Both the position numbers and the translations under genes were made by a program. Below the pieces are notes generated by a model that saw nothing but the letters and a program-made list of their open reading frames with translations, was not told the origin of the DNA and searched no databases. A DNA stretch of 64,000 bases from the NCBI RefSeq assembly GCF_000691165.1, contig NZ_ASJD01000006.1:62001-126000 (forward strand). The letters run 5' to 3'. The first letter of the stretch is position 1; each line of letters starts with the position of its first letter. This document shows, in pieces, positions 1 through 12,524 of this stretch. This DNA comes from Bacillus safensis FO-36b (lineage in GTDB: Bacteria; Bacillota; Bacilli; Bacillales; Bacillaceae).

Positions 1-1378
1 AGTGCTTGCCGATGATTTGCAGTCCTAACGGAAGGCCATTTGCAAACCCACAAGGCACACTGATTCCTGGAACGCCTGCAAGGTTAACAGGGATCGTTAA
101 AATATCGTTTGCATACATGGTTAGCGGGTCGCTTGTCTTTTCACCAATGTTAAATGCAGGAGTCGGCGTTGTTGGTCCTACAATGACATCATACTTTTCG
201 AAAACATCTTCAAAGTCTTTTTTGATCAATGTACGGACTTTTTGCGCTTTTTTATAGTACGCATCGTAATATCCTGAGCTTAGCGCGAATGTACCAAGCA
301 TGATGCGGCGCTTCACTTCGTCTCCGAAGCCTTCAGAACGAGTATTTTTGTATAAATCAATCAGGTTGTCTGCATTATCTGTACGGTAGCCATAGCGGAT
401 GCCGTCAAAACGTGCAAGGTTTGCAGATGCTTCTGAAGAAGACAGTAAGTAGTAAGTCGCAAGCGCGTATTTAGAATGCGGAAGAGACACTTCTTCCCAC
501 GAAGCACCAAGTCCTTCTAATACTTTTAACGCTTGAAGAACAGATTCTTTTGCTTCCTCGCCAACACCTTCGCCAAGGTATTCTTTCGGCACAGCAATTT
601 TCAAGCCTTTGATGTCGCCAGTTAATGAAGAAAGAAAATCTGGGACATCGACATTTGCGCTTGTTGCGTCCATTTGATCGACACCAGCAATTGCTTGAAG
701 AACATATGCGTTGTCCTCTACATTACGTGTAATCGGACCAATTTGGTCTAATGATGAAGCAAATGCGATTAATCCGTATCTGGATACACGGCCATATGTC
801 GGCTTAAGACCGACAACCCCGCAGAAAGATGCCGGCTGACGAATAGAACCGCCAGTATCTGAACCAAGTGAGAACGGTACTTCACCTGCTGCAACAGAAG
901 CTGCTGATCCACCGCTCGATCCGCCTGGAACGGTGTTTAAATTCCATGGGTTTTTCGTCGCTTTGTAGCCTGAGTTCTCCGTAGAAGATCCCATTGCGAA
1001 TTCGTCCATATTTAATTTACCGATTGTGACTGCTTCAGCCTCTCTTAGACGGTTCACAACGGTTGCATCATAAATCGGATCAAAGTTTTGCAGGATTTTA
1101 CTTGAAGCTGTTGTACGCAAATCCTTTGTAACAATGTTATCTTTCACACCGATCGGCATACCGAACAATAGGCCAAGCTCGTCCTTTTCACCAACTGCCT
1201 CGTCCAATTCCTTTGCATACGCACGTGCTTTTTCTTCGTCCAGTGCAAGGAATGCTTGTACTTTCCCGTCTACTTCATTGATTCGTTTATAAGACTCGTC
1301 CACTAAATCAGAAACAGACAGTTCCTTTTTATGTAAAAGCTCTTTTAATTCAGAAATTTTGTGATCAAACAGTGACAT
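1..1378 (-). CDS. gatA: Glutamyl-tRNA(Gln)/aspartyl-tRNA(Asn) amidotransferase subunit A (3' end outside window)
   Basis: Amidase-signature subunit of the GatCAB complex, which converts Glu-tRNA(Gln) to Gln-tRNA(Gln) in bacteria lacking glutaminyl-tRNA synthetase; it releases ammonia from glutamine. The minus-strand frame opens with ATG at 1378, beginning [15 protein letters not shown], behind the ribosome site GGAGGC at 1386-1391, and stays open to the left edge, so about 459 of the roughly 485 usual residues are present. The serine- and glycine-rich amidase core, with the run [10 protein letters not shown], lies near 890-930. It follows gatC by 14 bases, matching the gatCAB operon; gatB would lie outside the window. 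Identification is firm; the C-terminus cannot be judged. Confidence 0.96.
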   Translation of the reverse strand, partial: MSLFDHKISELKELLHKKELSVSDLVDESYKRINEVDGKVQAFLALDEEKARAYAKELDEAVGEKDELGLLFGMPIGVKDNIVTKDLRTTASSKILQNFDPIYDATVVNRLREAEAVTIGKLNMDEFAMGSSTENSGYKATKNPWNLNTVPGGSSGGSAASVAAGEVPFSLGSDTGGSIRQPASFCGVVGLKPTYGRVSRYGLIAFASSLDQIGPITRNVEDNAYVLQAIAGVDQMDATSANVDVPDFLSSLTGDIKGLKIAVPKEYLGEGVGEEAKESVLQALKVLEGLGASWEEVSLPHSKYALATYYLLSSSEASANLARFDGIRYGYRTDNADNLIDLYKNTRSEGFGDEVKRRIMLGTFALSSGYYDAYYKKAQKVRTLIKKDFEDVFEKYDVIVGPTTPTPAFNIGEKTSDPLTMYANDILTIPVNLAGVPGISVPCGFANGLPLGLQIIGKH

Positions 1379-1392
1379 GTCTCGGGCCTCCT

Positions 1393-1683
1393 TTAGTCCA
1401 AAATTGATGGCACACGAATATAACCGTCTTTATGATCAGGCGCGTTTTTGACGACTGCCTCAATGGAAAGACCTTTATTCGGAACATCTTCTCTCATGAC
1501 GTTTTTCATTTTTAATACGTGTGTAGTAGGTTCAACGTTTTCCGTATCTACCTCGTTTAACTGCTCTGCAAATGAAATGATGCTATCAAGCTGTTCTGTA
1601 AACATCTCAGCTTCTTCTTCTGTAATCGCAAGCCTTGCTAAATGGGCAACGTGCTTGACTTCTTCTAATGAAATTCTTGACAT
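1393..1683 (-). CDS. gatC: Glutamyl-tRNA(Gln)/aspartyl-tRNA(Asn) amidotransferase subunit C
   Basis: Small GatC subunit of the GatCAB amidotransferase, 96 residues, the family's usual size. It wraps around GatA and stabilises the complex. The sequence starts [18 protein letters not shown], the typical N-terminal helix, and ends with the conserved VPSILD tail. ATG at 1683 is preceded by a strong GGAGGTG ribosome site. It is the first gene of the operon, with gatA 14 bases downstream and a sigma-A-like promoter about 60-90 bases upstream. The opposite-strand frame here is a shadow. Confidence 0.97.
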   Translation of the reverse strand: MSRISLEEVKHVAHLARLAITEEEAEMFTEQLDSIISFAEQLNEVDTENVEPTTHVLKMKNVMREDVPNKGLSIEAVVKNAPDHKDGYIRVPSILD

Positions 1684-1744
1684 GCAGGTTCACCTCCAAA
1701 AATGATGCGTACTCGTGGTCATGATCATAAGTCATATACACTTT

Positions 1745-1774
1745 ATCATATCAAATTTTACTGTTCTAAAGCAA
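1745..1774 (-). promoter_or_regulatory. Predicted sigma-A promoter of gatCAB
   Basis: Read on the minus strand: TTGCTT (1769-1774), an 18-base spacer, then TATGAT (1745-1750), about 60 bases before gatC. Matched by eye to the sigma-A consensus; no start-site data. Confidence 0.5.
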
Positions 1775-1956
1775 CTTTACGAAGGTGCGGTGAAAGGTTC
1801 GTTTTCTTGAAAACGTCTTCTTATCAAACCAATAAATGAAATATTCATCAAGTGACTTTTTATTTTTCAGAAAATTTTTACTTTTGTTTATTTTTGTAAC
1901 CGCTTACATACTGGTTCTTATCACCGATCTGTCCATTTTTTCTTCAAAATGAAGAG

Positions 1957-1983
1957 GTTTAGGCAGGTTGATCACTTGGGAAT
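1957..1983 (+). promoter_or_regulatory. Predicted sigma-B promoter of opuE
   Basis: GTTTAG (1957-1962), a 15-base spacer and GGGAAT (1978-1983) match the sigma-B pattern GTTTAA / GGGWAW. The B. subtilis opuE gene is known to have a sigma-B promoter besides a sigma-A one, induced by osmotic and general stress, so both the motif and the position agree. It lies about 120 bases before the start codon. Confidence 0.6.
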
Positions 1984-2106
1984 ACTCTGTTAGGTTAAGT
2001 AACCATAGCAGTGAGCGGGACAGTCAAGCAAAAAAGCTGCCATCGCTCTTCTGTATATTTTGATTGAGGTGATGTCAAATTAATACGAAAAAGGTGAGAA
2101 CACAAA

Positions 2107-3588
2107 ATGAGTATTGAAGTTACAATTTCCTTATCTATTTATTTTATCGGGATGCTTGCCATTGGCTGGTATGCATTCAGGAAAACACATGATTTAAATG
2201 ATTATATGCTTGGCGGACGCGGGCTTGGCCCATTCGTTACAGCCCTTTCAGCAGGTGCTGCGGACATGAGCGGATGGATGCTGATGGGTGTGCCAGGTGA
2301 GATGTATAAAACAGGTTTATCGACAGCCTGGCTTGCGATTGGTTTAATCGTTGGTGCTTACTTGAACTACCTCATTCTTGCACCTCGTTTACGTTCTTAT
2401 ACAGAGATTGCGGATGATGCGATTACGATTCCTGATTTCTTTGATAAACGATTCAAAGGATCATCTGCTTTATTAAAAGCTGTTTCAGCCGTCATCATTT
2501 TAATTTTCTTTACGCTGTATACATCGTCTGGGATGGTATCAGGCGGACGTTTATTTGAGTCAGCATTCGGTGCTCACTACATGTTTGGACTGATTTTGAC
2601 GTCAAGTATTGTCATTTTGTATACATTGTTCGGCGGATTTTTGGCAGTGAGCTTAACGGACTTTGTCCAAGGAGCTATCATGTTTTTAGCATTAGTGCTC
2701 GTGCCGATCGTTGCCTTTACACAATTAGGCGGACCTGTTGCTACATTCCAAGATATTCAACAGATTGACCCTAAATTGCTTGATATTTTTAGAGGAACGA
2801 GCGTCATTGGCATTATTTCCTTCCTTGCTTGGGGACTAGGTTACTTTGGACAGCCGCATATTATCGTGCGCTTTATGGCCATTACGTCTGTTAAAGATTT
2901 AAAACCAGCACGCCGAATTGGAATGAGCTGGATGATTATTTCAGTGATTGGATCACTGTCTGTCGGTTTAGTGGGTGTTGCCTATGTTCATGAAACGGGT
3001 ATGAATCTTGCTGATCCTGAAACCATCTTTATCGTTTTTTCTAAAGTATTGTTCCATCCATATATCACTGGATTTTTACTTTCTGCCATTTTAGCTGCGA
3101 TTATGAGTTCAATTTCGTCTCAGCTGCTTGTCACAGCAAGTGCCATGACAGAGGATCTATACAGAACGTTCTTTAGAAAAACAGCATCAGACAAAGAGCT
3201 CGTCATGATTGGCCGGATGTCTGTACTCGTTGTCGCTGTGATTGCTCTCTGCCTTTCACTTAACCCAAGTGACACCATTCTTGACCTTGTCGGTTATGCG
3301 TGGGCAGGATTTGGTTCTTCATTTGGTCCAGTCATCTTGCTTTGCCTATACTGGAAACGAATGAATCATCACGGTGCCCTAGTTGGAATGATCGTTGGTG
3401 CAGTTGTGGTTCTGACATGGATTACAACAGGCCTCAACCATGCCACAGGTATTTATGAAATGATTCCAGGCTTTACCCTTAGTGGATTAGCTGCCATTAT
3501 TGTGAGCTTATTGACAAGTAAGCCGTCAAAAGCATCAAAACAGCTATTTCACAAAATGGAAGATCATCTTGAAGAAGAAACAAAATAA
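2107..3588 (+). CDS. opuE: Osmoregulated sodium/proline symporter
   Basis: Solute:sodium symporter (SSS family) that imports proline with Na+, mainly as an osmoprotectant, in the cytoplasmic membrane. The 493-residue length is typical of OpuE/PutP. Around a dozen hydrophobic segments are visible, starting near residue 5. Early in the protein the stretch SAGAADMSGWMLMG is the signature sodium/proline symporter loop, and GGFLAVSLTDFVQG follows near residue 180. ATG at 2107 sits after AAAGGTGAG. opuE beside gatCAB, divergently transcribed, is the B. subtilis arrangement, which favours OpuE over the catabolic PutP. A terminator follows directly. Stress control is suggested by the sigma-B motif upstream. 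Confidence 0.93.
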   Translation: MSIEVTISLSIYFIGMLAIGWYAFRKTHDLNDYMLGGRGLGPFVTALSAGAADMSGWMLMGVPGEMYKTGLSTAWLAIGLIVGAYLNYLILAPRLRSYTEIADDAITIPDFFDKRFKGSSALLKAVSAVIILIFFTLYTSSGMVSGGRLFESAFGAHYMFGLILTSSIVILYTLFGGFLAVSLTDFVQGAIMFLALVLVPIVAFTQLGGPVATFQDIQQIDPKLLDIFRGTSVIGIISFLAWGLGYFGQPHIIVRFMAITSVKDLKPARRIGMSWMIISVIGSLSVGLVGVAYVHETGMNLADPETIFIVFSKVLFHPYITGFLLSAILAAIMSSISSQLLVTASAMTEDLYRTFFRKTASDKELVMIGRMSVLVVAVIALCLSLNPSDTILDLVGYAWAGFGSSFGPVILLCLYWKRMNHHGALVGMIVGAVVVLTWITTGLNHATGIYEMIPGFTLSGLAAIIVSLLTSKPSKASKQLFHKMEDHLEEETK

Positions 3589-3597
3589 AGAATTGAA

Positions 3598-3631
3598 GAG
3601 TCATCTGCCCTATGCGGATGACTCTCTTTTT
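3598..3631 (+). terminator. Intrinsic terminator after opuE
   Basis: Perfect 8-bp stem GAGTCATC / GATGACTC with an 11-base loop, followed by TCTTTTT, 10 bases after the opuE stop codon. Confidence 0.9.
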
Positions 3632-3755
3632 AAATAAAATAAAAAGCTTTTCTTTCTTCAGAAACTGAATAAAATAAGAGTTGTGCAGCCATATGGGCTG
3701 TGAGAAGATCATATACATGTTGTGAAACGTACATGAAGTGAAAGGAGCGATACGC

Positions 3756-4448
3756 ATGTTTTGGACAATTGAATGGGATACAGTCTTAAAATTAGCCGTG
3801 GCCACCTTAATCGGTCTGATTATCGGGCTTGAACGAGAGCTGAAGAAAAAGCCCCTCGGCTTAAAAACGTGTATTGTCATTGCTGTCAGCTCCTGCGTCC
3901 TAACCATCATCAGCATTGATGCAGCCTACAATTTCCCTCGAGTCTCTAAGCTTCAAATGGACCCACTCAGGTTACCGGCGCAAATTATATCTGGTGTTGG
4001 TTTTATTGGAGCAGGTGTGATTCTTCGAAAAAGCAATGATGTCATCTCAGGACTCACGACTTCTGCGATGATATGGGGAGCAGCAGGACTTGGGGTTGCA
4101 ACAGGTGCAGGATTTTATAAAGAAGCCTTCCTCAGTCTTTTCTTTATTCTCATTAGTGTCGAATTCCTGCCATGGCTCTTCCAGCGGATCGGACCGATTC
4201 GCCTGCAGGAAAAAGAAATCCGCATCAGAATGTCTCTTTCTGACCGAAACCGCATGACCGATATTTTAAAAGAAATGAAAGCCCTCAATATCCGCATTCA
4301 TTCTGTACGAATTGATGATTTAAAAGAAAAGGACTATCCGATCATGGAAGTACGCGTACGTGTGCATAAAGACCGCTATACAACCGATGTGTACTTTGAT
4401 ATTAAAGATCTAGAAGGCGTCGTTGGCGTGAAGTGTGATACGGTGTAG
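3756..4448 (+). CDS. sapB: MgtC/SapB family membrane protein
   Basis: MgtC/SapB-type inner-membrane protein of 230 residues. Five or so hydrophobic segments occupy the first 150 residues; the motif GLIIGLERELKKKPLGLKT near residue 20 is the family hallmark, followed by GVGFIGAGVI and GLTTSAMIW. The C-terminal 75 residues form a soluble ACT-like tail. In B. subtilis, sapB mutations affect phosphatase expression in sporulation mutants; the biochemical role is unknown. A longer frame begins at GTG 3738, but AAAGGAG at 3740-3746 places the ribosome site for ATG 3756, which is chosen here. Gene order opuE-sapB-yerI is conserved with B. subtilis. Confidence 0.9.
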   Translation: MFWTIEWDTVLKLAVATLIGLIIGLERELKKKPLGLKTCIVIAVSSCVLTIISIDAAYNFPRVSKLQMDPLRLPAQIISGVGFIGAGVILRKSNDVISGLTTSAMIWGAAGLGVATGAGFYKEAFLSLFFILISVEFLPWLFQRIGPIRLQEKEIRIRMSLSDRNRMTDILKEMKALNIRIHSVRIDDLKEKDYPIMEVRVRVHKDRYTTDVYFDIKDLEGVVGVKCDTV

Positions 4449-4455
4449 TCATAAA

Positions 4456-4488
4456 AAACCCCTTGCTGTTTGACACAGCAAGGGGTTT
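4456..4488. terminator. Bidirectional terminator between sapB and yerI
   Basis: AAACCCCTTGCTG and CAGCAAGGGGTTT form a 13-bp stem with a 7-base loop, flanked by A-rich and T-rich runs, so it can serve both convergent genes. Confidence 0.92.
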
Positions 4489-4491
4489 CTT

Positions 4492-5499
4492 TTATCGGGC
4501 CAGCTGTTGAAAGTCAAAAGGAGTAATTGGTGTTTTTTGCTCAATTTCCTTTCGAAAACATGACAGCATGGCTTTTTGGTCAGAAGTCATTGTTTGGAGA
4601 TCAAATGCTTGATGTAAAAGCCCATAAATAAGCATATGACGCAGCATGAGAAAATCAGGGATTGTTGCCAGCCACGCGTCATCAAGCTCATTCTCCTGTC
4701 GATAGCCTTTTAAAAAATGACTCATAAATTCTGCCGTAAATTCAGCTTTATCATCATATGGAATCACTGGATACCAAAGAACATTGTATAGCAAAATACT
4801 AATATCATTGATAAACCAGTGATATCCAATATCATCAAAATCAAATGCGATAATCTCTCCTTGATGATAATGAAAGTTCCCGTGATGCAAATCGGCATGC
4901 ACCAGCCCATACACATCCTTCGAAATTCGGAGCTGGTGAAGCTTTTGCATCAGTTCATCTTTTCTTCGCAAAACAACCGTTTGATCAGACGGAATATATT
5001 GATCAAGCTTTAATTGCTCCTCTTCATACCACTCTTGACGCTTATAAAGAGGATCTTTTACTTGATATCGTTTTGTTATTTGATGCATTCGTCCTGTATA
5101 GGACCCTAACGCTTCAAACAGCTCCCCATTCCAATCTCCTTCATTCACTTTTCTCCCCGGTGCTTTTTCATACACACGGAGTAAAAATGCGCCTCCGGCT
5201 TGATCAGGAATGGTTTCAACGTCTTTTCCTCTTGCTGATGAAATCGGCTTTGCTACGGAAATTCCATGATGAGACAGGAATCGAATCCAGTCCATTTCTC
5301 CTAAAATATATGTGGGTGAACGACGAATGGTATGGGTGATTTTTAATATATAATTCTCCCCATTCATTGCCTTATATTCATACACATAATTTTCTGCATC
5401 GGCTAGAAATGTGACTTGGTCAAGCTGAAATTTATACAAGTGAGCCGCTTTCTTTAAGACTTTCTGTTCATCGTATCGTGCTTTTACTTCTTTATGCAT
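4492..5499 (-). CDS. yerI: Aminoglycoside phosphotransferase/homoserine kinase-like protein YerI
   Basis: Protein-kinase-like phosphotransferase (APH fold), 335 residues, probably cytoplasmic and phosphorylating a small molecule not identifiable from sequence. The catalytic loop VHADLHHGNFHY (near residue 200) and the metal-binding FDFDDIGYHWFINDI stretch are both intact. ATG at 5499 follows AAAGGAGAA. Its position between sapB and the yerH lipoprotein gene equals that of B. subtilis yerI. It is convergent with sapB and shares the terminator. No resistance function should be inferred from the fold alone; the family also includes homoserine, choline and CotS-like kinases. Confidence 0.88.
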   Translation of the reverse strand: MHKEVKARYDEQKVLKKAAHLYKFQLDQVTFLADAENYVYEYKAMNGENYILKITHTIRRSPTYILGEMDWIRFLSHHGISVAKPISSARGKDVETIPDQAGGAFLLRVYEKAPGRKVNEGDWNGELFEALGSYTGRMHQITKRYQVKDPLYKRQEWYEEEQLKLDQYIPSDQTVVLRRKDELMQKLHQLRISKDVYGLVHADLHHGNFHYHQGEIIAFDFDDIGYHWFINDISILLYNVLWYPVIPYDDKAEFTAEFMSHFLKGYRQENELDDAWLATIPDFLMLRHMLIYGLLHQAFDLQTMTSDQKAMLSCFRKEIEQKTPITPFDFQQLAR

Positions 5500-5626
5500 G
5501 CTGATTCTCCTTTATCGTCTTTTTAAATGTTCTTGACGGTAATCAGCATTATACGAGCATCAACATACCTGCCTTTCTTCTTGGTTTCTACTAATATTTT
5601 GACAAGAGTTTGGAAATCCCTCTTAT

Positions 5627-6823
5627 TTAGTCATATATATGAACAGTCGGTTCTTTGTCTTCAGCATTTTTCGTGATCAGGGCTTCTTGTTGATCAGAAG
5701 ATGTAATGTTGATTTCAATATTGGTACTCTTGTAATAATCCATGACTTCACCCGTTAAATATTGTGTGAAGGCTACAACTTCCGTTTTTCCATAGAACTG
5801 CATTGGAATTTCGATTTTCATTTTTTGCAGGTTGCCGTTTTTGTAAAAGCCTTTTCCTACAACACCAGTGTAATTCGGGAAGTAGTCTTCGACCTTTGTC
5901 TTGAAGCGGTCAAATCGCTCTGAATCATCTTTGTAGCTGCTTTTCGCATTATCTGAAGGGAAGAATACATTCTCCTCATTGAGCGTATCCCAATTTCCGA
6001 TATCAGCAGAGCCTGCTTTCACATCCGTTTTGGCGATAAAGTTGCCTGGAACGATAGATGATTTTGGTGCTTGCTTATAAAGGGCAATCATGACAGGCAC
6101 TTTTTGCAGTCCGTCCATTTGACGAATGCGCTTAACCACTTGTTCAGCGATTTTTTCACCCTCTGCCAAAAGTTTCTTTGAATTTTTCGATGAATCGATG
6201 GTCACCTCTTGCTGCGGGTCACCGATCTTTTCACGGTAATAATAAACAGAGTTCAGTGCAAGACCAATGACAACTCCGCCAAGCTGTAAGCTGTTTTTGT
6301 CTTTTCGAATTAAGTAATTATGCTCTAGCATCGAAGCTAAGTAGATAGGACTATTTTCATTTTTAGACTTTGTTGAACCTGAGTTTGGAAGAGCAGGATT
6401 TAAGCCTAGATTCTTAAAGTCTTTATCTTCTTTTTCTGCCTTTTTCAGATCACTGCCTGTTTTTTTGCGTGCCAGCCAGTTGAGAACGGTGTCCTCATCT
6501 AAATGCTGTCCTTCTTGGAAAAGATAGTCGTTTGTATTAAATGACTCTGTTGCGAGGCGCATGAGTCCTGTTTCAAATTCATCAATGTCCAAGCGTGTGT
6601 TGAGACGCTCCGCTGTTAAACCTCTCGCAGCTCCTTGTTTAAACGGCAGCACCATTTTGTAATAGGAGTCTGAGATATTGTACATCGGGATGATGGCTGT
6701 TTCCTTTGTTTCCTTCGTTTCATCCGTTTTTTGTGTGACCTCTTCCTCTTCCTTTCCCCCAAAAGGTGCACACGCTGACAATACCAGTGTGAGCATTGTC
6801 AGCAGCAATAACAACTTTTTCAA
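5627..6823 (-). CDS. yerH: CamS-family lipoprotein YerH
   Basis: Secreted lipoprotein of 398 residues, homologous to the CamS family, named for staphylococcal sex-pheromone precursors whose signal peptide gives rise to the cAM373-like peptide. Residues 1-18 form a type-II signal with lipobox LSAC; the lipidated cysteine is residue 18, followed by a glutamate/lysine-rich linker. The start codon is TTG (6821-6823) behind GAGGAG. It is the last gene of pcrB-pcrA-ligA-yerH and starts 15 bases after ligA. A pheromone role in Bacillus is not established. The signal peptide reads [18 protein letters not shown]. Confidence 0.9.
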   Translation of the reverse strand: MKKLLLLLTMLTLVLSACAPFGGKEEEEVTQKTDETKETKETAIIPMYNISDSYYKMVLPFKQGAARGLTAERLNTRLDIDEFETGLMRLATESFNTNDYLFQEGQHLDEDTVLNWLARKKTGSDLKKAEKEDKDFKNLGLNPALPNSGSTKSKNENSPIYLASMLEHNYLIRKDKNSLQLGGVVIGLALNSVYYYREKIGDPQQEVTIDSSKNSKKLLAEGEKIAEQVVKRIRQMDGLQKVPVMIALYKQAPKSSIVPGNFIAKTDVKAGSADIGNWDTLNEENVFFPSDNAKSSYKDDSERFDRFKTKVEDYFPNYTGVVGKGFYKNGNLQKMKIEIPMQFYGKTEVVAFTQYLTGEVMDYYKSTNIEINITSSDQQEALITKNAEDKEPTVHIYD

Positions 6824-6838
6824 TAGAAAACACTCCTC

Positions 6839-8863
<2,025 letters not shown>

Positions 8864-8889
8864 TCATCCGTTTTGTCAGTCCGATCAGT

Positions 8890-11112
8890 CTATTGCTTCT
8901 CGATTGGAGCAAATGCTGCGAGAAGACGTTTAATGCCTGTCGGGCTTGGGAACGCAATATCAAGCTCTGTGCTGTCTCCGCTGCCTTTCACACTCACAAC
9001 CGTACCAACGCCCCATTTTTTATGGGCCGCTTTATCGCCCACAGCCCAGCCAATACTGCCGCCGCCTGTGTTTTGAATCGTTTGAGTTTGCGGACGCGAG
9101 ACTGGTCCCCGTCTTTGCGGTCTTTCTCTTGTTTGGCCAAACGGTGTTTTTGTTTCTTTTTTCTCATTTAGGTTGTCCAATAAATCGGCTGGTATTTCTC
9201 GAATGAATCTTGATTCAAGGTTCATGTTCGTCCGGCCGAAAAGTGTTCTCATTTTTGCACTTGATAAATAAAGCTCTTCTTCAGCCCGTGTGATGCCTAC
9301 ATAAGCGAGGCGGCGCTCTTCTTCCATCTCTGCATCTTCCATTAATGAACGGCTGTGCGGGAAGACACCTTCCTCCATTCCCATTAAGAAAACAACAGGG
9401 AATTCTAGACCTTTTGCAGCGTGAAGTGTCATTAAGATGACGGCATCCTGATCTTCTTCTTCATTCTCATCCAGTTTATCAATGTCTGCGACGAGGGCGA
9501 GATCTGTCAGGAAGGTCACAAGTGACTTGTCTTCATTTTGTTCTTCAAAGTTCTTAGTGACGGATAGAAACTCGTCAATATTTTCTAAGCGGCTTTGTGC
9601 TTCAATCGTTTTTTCAAGCTTCAGCGCTTCACGATAGCCTGTTTTCTCTAGAATTTCTTCTGTTAATTCAGTGACAGATAAATAATCCTGCATGTTCGTC
9701 ATTTGATCAATGAGCTGTTTGAACTCATCAAGCGCATTGGCTGCCCGTGCACTCAGTCCAATGAAATCCACCTGACCAAGTGCTTCAAACATAGACAGGT
9801 CATTCATCTCCGCATATGCTGCAATTTTATCAACAGATGTCGCCCCGATTCCGCGCTTTGGTACGTTGACAATTCGCGCAAAACTAATATCGTCATCTGG
9901 GTTTGCCACTAGGCGTAAGTATGCCAAAATGTCTTTGATCTCTTTTCTGTCATAGAACTTCGTGCCGCCGACAATATTGTACTGAATGTTGGCTTTCATT
10001 AACGTTTCCTCTATGACACGAGACTGAGCATTTGTCCGGTAAAGGATCGCAAAATCGGATAATTTGCGCTTTCCGCTCTGATGAAGCTGACGAATCTTTC
10101 CTGCGACAAATTGTCCTTCACCAAATTCATTATCTGCACGATAATAGGCAATCTTCGCTCCTTCATCATTTTCTGTCCAAAGATTTTTCGGCTTCCGGTT
10201 TGCATTGTTTTGAATGACCGTATTTGCGGCATGCAAAATGCGTTTCGTCGATCTGTAATTTTGCTCAAGCAGAATCACTTCACTGGATGGATAATCTTTT
10301 TCAAAGGAGAGAATGTTTGTAATATCCGCTCCGCGCCAGCGATAAATAGACTGATCCGAGTCACCGACAACACATATATTTTGAAAGCGCTGCGCGAGCA
10401 GTTTCACAAGCATGTACTGTGCTCTGTTCGTATCCTGATACTCATCCACATGAATGTATTGGAATTTCCGCTGATAGTGCTCTAATACTTCAGGAATGCG
10501 CTCAAACAGACGAATTGTCATCATAATTAAATCATCAAAGTCGAGTGATTGGTTTTTGAGTAAACGCTTTTGATAATCTGTATAGACATCGCTGACCACT
10601 TGATCATAGAAATCACCAGCTGTTTTGGCGTATTCCTCTTCGTCAATCAGTTCGTTTTTTGCACTGCTGATGGAACCTAAAATGCTGCGCGGGTCAAACT
10701 TTTTAGGATCGATATTCCGTTCTTTTAAAATGTTTTTAATAACTGAAAGCTGATCAGATGTGTCTAAAATAGAGAAGTTGCGATTCACACCAATACGGTC
10801 AATATCGCGTCTTAAAATACGGACACACATGCTGTGAAACGTAGAGATCCAGATGTCATCTGCGCCAGGCCCTAAAATTGCCTGGACACGTTCACGCATT
10901 TCACGTGCTGCTTTATTTGTAAATGTAATCGCTAAAATGTTCCACGGCGCCACATGCTTTTCTGCCATTAAGTAGGCAATTCGATGTGTGAGCACCCGTG
11001 TCTTCCCGCTTCCTGCTCCTGCCATCAACAATAGAGGACCGTCTGTTGCTTTGACTGCTTCTTTCTGCGCGTCATTCAGCCCTTCTAATAGATGATTCGA
11101 TATTTCATTCAT
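8890..11112 (-). CDS. pcrA: ATP-dependent DNA helicase PcrA
   Basis: UvrD/Rep-type superfamily 1 helicase needed for viability, nucleotide-excision repair and removal of RecA filaments. Walker A GAGSGKT lies at residues 32-38, motif II reads VDEYQDTN, and QNYRST and VGITRAEE follow further on. The C-terminus [19 protein letters not shown] is the Tudor-like region that contacts RNA polymerase. An in-frame TTG exists at 11127 but lacks a ribosome site; ATG 11112 preceded by GGCGGTGA gives MNEISNHL, aligned with the B. subtilis start as I recall it, 740 residues. pcrB ends 57 bases upstream. Confidence 0.97.
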   Translation of the reverse strand: MNEISNHLLEGLNDAQKEAVKATDGPLLLMAGAGSGKTRVLTHRIAYLMAEKHVAPWNILAITFTNKAAREMRERVQAILGPGADDIWISTFHSMCVRILRRDIDRIGVNRNFSILDTSDQLSVIKNILKERNIDPKKFDPRSILGSISSAKNELIDEEEYAKTAGDFYDQVVSDVYTDYQKRLLKNQSLDFDDLIMMTIRLFERIPEVLEHYQRKFQYIHVDEYQDTNRAQYMLVKLLAQRFQNICVVGDSDQSIYRWRGADITNILSFEKDYPSSEVILLEQNYRSTKRILHAANTVIQNNANRKPKNLWTENDEGAKIAYYRADNEFGEGQFVAGKIRQLHQSGKRKLSDFAILYRTNAQSRVIEETLMKANIQYNIVGGTKFYDRKEIKDILAYLRLVANPDDDISFARIVNVPKRGIGATSVDKIAAYAEMNDLSMFEALGQVDFIGLSARAANALDEFKQLIDQMTNMQDYLSVTELTEEILEKTGYREALKLEKTIEAQSRLENIDEFLSVTKNFEEQNEDKSLVTFLTDLALVADIDKLDENEEEDQDAVILMTLHAAKGLEFPVVFLMGMEEGVFPHSRSLMEDAEMEEERRLAYVGITRAEEELYLSSAKMRTLFGRTNMNLESRFIREIPADLLDNLNEKKETKTPFGQTRERPQRRGPVSRPQTQTIQNTGGGSIGWAVGDKAAHKKWGVGTVVSVKGSGDSTELDIAFPSPTGIKRLLAAFAPIEKQ

Positions 11113-11169
11113 TCCATTCACCGCCAATTCGAACTTATGTTCTATTTTAACCCGTTTCGTCTTATTTGA

Positions 11170-11862
11170 CTATGATGACTTTTTGACTGCTTCGACTGTC
11201 TTTAATGCTTCTTTGAAATTGTCATAAATGACGTTTCCTACAACCACAACGTCTGCATGCTGGGAGAAGTCTTTTGCCTGCTTAGCGTTCTCGATGCCGC
11301 CGCCATAAAAAAGAACTGTTTCATCAAGCACTGCTTTTGTTTCTTTGACAAGCTCTATGTCTCCAAGCGTTCCACTGTATTCCAGATAAAAAACGGGCAG
11401 CTTCATCAAATGCTCTGCCACTCTTGCATATGCCCTGACGTCATCAATATCCAGCGCTGTATTTGCCTCTGTAAGCTTGGCCGCTTTACAATCTTCATTT
11501 AAGATGACATAACCTTCAGGCACAATCTCTTCCATTGACATCAAATCACCGAATTCCTTCATTGCGTCCTTGTGCAGCCCAACAATCCAGTCAGGGTGAG
11601 AGCTGTTTAAAACGGTCGGGATGAAATACAGATCAAAGCCAGGCACAATCATCTCATGTGTGGAGATTTCGAGCACACATGGCACTAGAAACCGGCGGAC
11701 CTTTGACATCAATTGAAGCACGTTGTCCTCTGTCACATGATCACTTCCGCCAATCAATATGGCATCCGTCCCAGATTCGCAAATTGCTTCTAGCTGTTCA
11801 TCGGAAATTTCTTTATTTGGATCGAGTTTAAAGACATGCTTCCACTCGGTAACATCATACAT
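11170..11862 (-). CDS. pcrB: Heptaprenylglyceryl phosphate synthase
   Basis: PcrB, a TIM-barrel prenyltransferase that joins heptaprenyl diphosphate to sn-glycerol-1-phosphate, giving archaeal-type ether lipids in Bacillus. The protein begins [32 protein letters not shown] and the phosphate-binding LFYGGGI near the C-terminus fit the family. The open frame runs further upstream, but ATG 11862 has a good AATGGAGGAACG ribosome site and gives 230 residues, the usual size. It is the first gene of the pcrB-pcrA-ligA-yerH cluster. Confidence 0.95.
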   Translation of the reverse strand: MYDVTEWKHVFKLDPNKEISDEQLEAICESGTDAILIGGSDHVTEDNVLQLMSKVRRFLVPCVLEISTHEMIVPGFDLYFIPTVLNSSHPDWIVGLHKDAMKEFGDLMSMEEIVPEGYVILNEDCKAAKLTEANTALDIDDVRAYARVAEHLMKLPVFYLEYSGTLGDIELVKETKAVLDETVLFYGGGIENAKQAKDFSQHADVVVVGNVIYDNFKEALKTVEAVKKSS

Positions 11863-12050
11863 GAAAAACGTTCCTCCATTCGTTTCATTCCATTTAAATA
11901 TTATAACAAAATCAAAGGCCGCAAAAAATGGGTAACCTCCTTTAGCTAAAAGTTTCATTCTTTTGAAAATGGGTGATTGTGACTTTAGAAAAAATTGCTG
12001 GAGAATAGTTAAAAAATTCACTCAAAGAGGAGCTGAAAGAGGTTGTTATT

Positions 12051-12080
12051 TTGGCACTTTGTCACATGCTATTATACAAT
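12051..12080 (+). promoter_or_regulatory. Predicted sigma-A promoter of the DUF2283-like gene
   Basis: TTGGCA (12051-12056), 18-base spacer, TACAAT (12075-12080), about 55 bases before the TTG start codon at 12136. Matched by eye. Confidence 0.5.
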
Positions 12081-12135
12081 AAAGGGATATTTTACTATAG
12101 ATTTAAAAACCATCTATTAAGCAGAGGTGACTCAG

Positions 12136-12501
12136 TTGAAAAGAACGATTACATATGAACAAAATATAGACATCGGATACATCTATATCACCCCGCAAGC
12201 GAAGCATATGAAAATCAAAAAAACCATTGAATTAGATGTCAATGAATGTGTCAATGTAGATATCGACCAAGAGGGCCGAGTGGCTGGCTTGGAGTTATTT
12301 TCAGAAGAATCCAAAGTGCTGCGGAACACACCGGTTTATGAGGATGAGCTTTCTTTACGTTTGACGGATCAGGAAATTCTCTCAACCTATCAACTGTCAG
12401 GCGTTGAATTCCAATTCTCAACACCTGATCACAATGAGCTGATCGGTTTTACTATTTTCGATCCTCTTCGCTATAACATCACAAGAAAAAAACCGTTTTG
12501 A
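12136..12501 (+). CDS. DUF2283-like small protein
   Basis: Cytoplasmic protein of 121 residues. The N-terminal 60 residues (YEQNIDIGYIYI... ELDVNECVNVDIDQEGRVAGLELF) carry the DUF2283 pattern: a YIxI strand, a hydrophobic linker and DxxGxxxGLE. No function is known for this family. The frame opens at GTG 12127, but AGAGGTGA (12124-12130) overlaps that codon and is spaced 5 bases from TTG 12136, so TTG is preferred. A sigma-A-like promoter lies upstream and the stop codon lies inside a terminator. It is divergent from pcrB. Confidence 0.72.
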   Translation: MKRTITYEQNIDIGYIYITPQAKHMKIKKTIELDVNECVNVDIDQEGRVAGLELFSEESKVLRNTPVYEDELSLRLTDQEILSTYQLSGVEFQFSTPDHNELIGFTIFDPLRYNITRKKPF

Positions 12502-12518
12502 TCTTTCAAAACGGTTTT
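12488..12518. terminator. Bidirectional terminator
   Basis: AAAACCGTTTTG / CAAAACGGTTTTTT stem with a 6-base loop spans the stop codon of the upstream plus-strand gene and lies 6 bases beyond the minus-strand gene that ends at 12525. Confidence 0.88.
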
Positions 12519-12524
12519 TTCAAA

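Noticed and set aside
3497-3916. 139-codon minus-strand frame across the opuE end and sapB start
   Set aside because: Overlaps two well-identified genes and the opuE terminator, and shows no family features.
10081-10485. 134-codon frame opposite pcrA
   Set aside because: Lies wholly within the pcrA coding strand on the other side, without a ribosome site or recognisable motif; a shadow frame.
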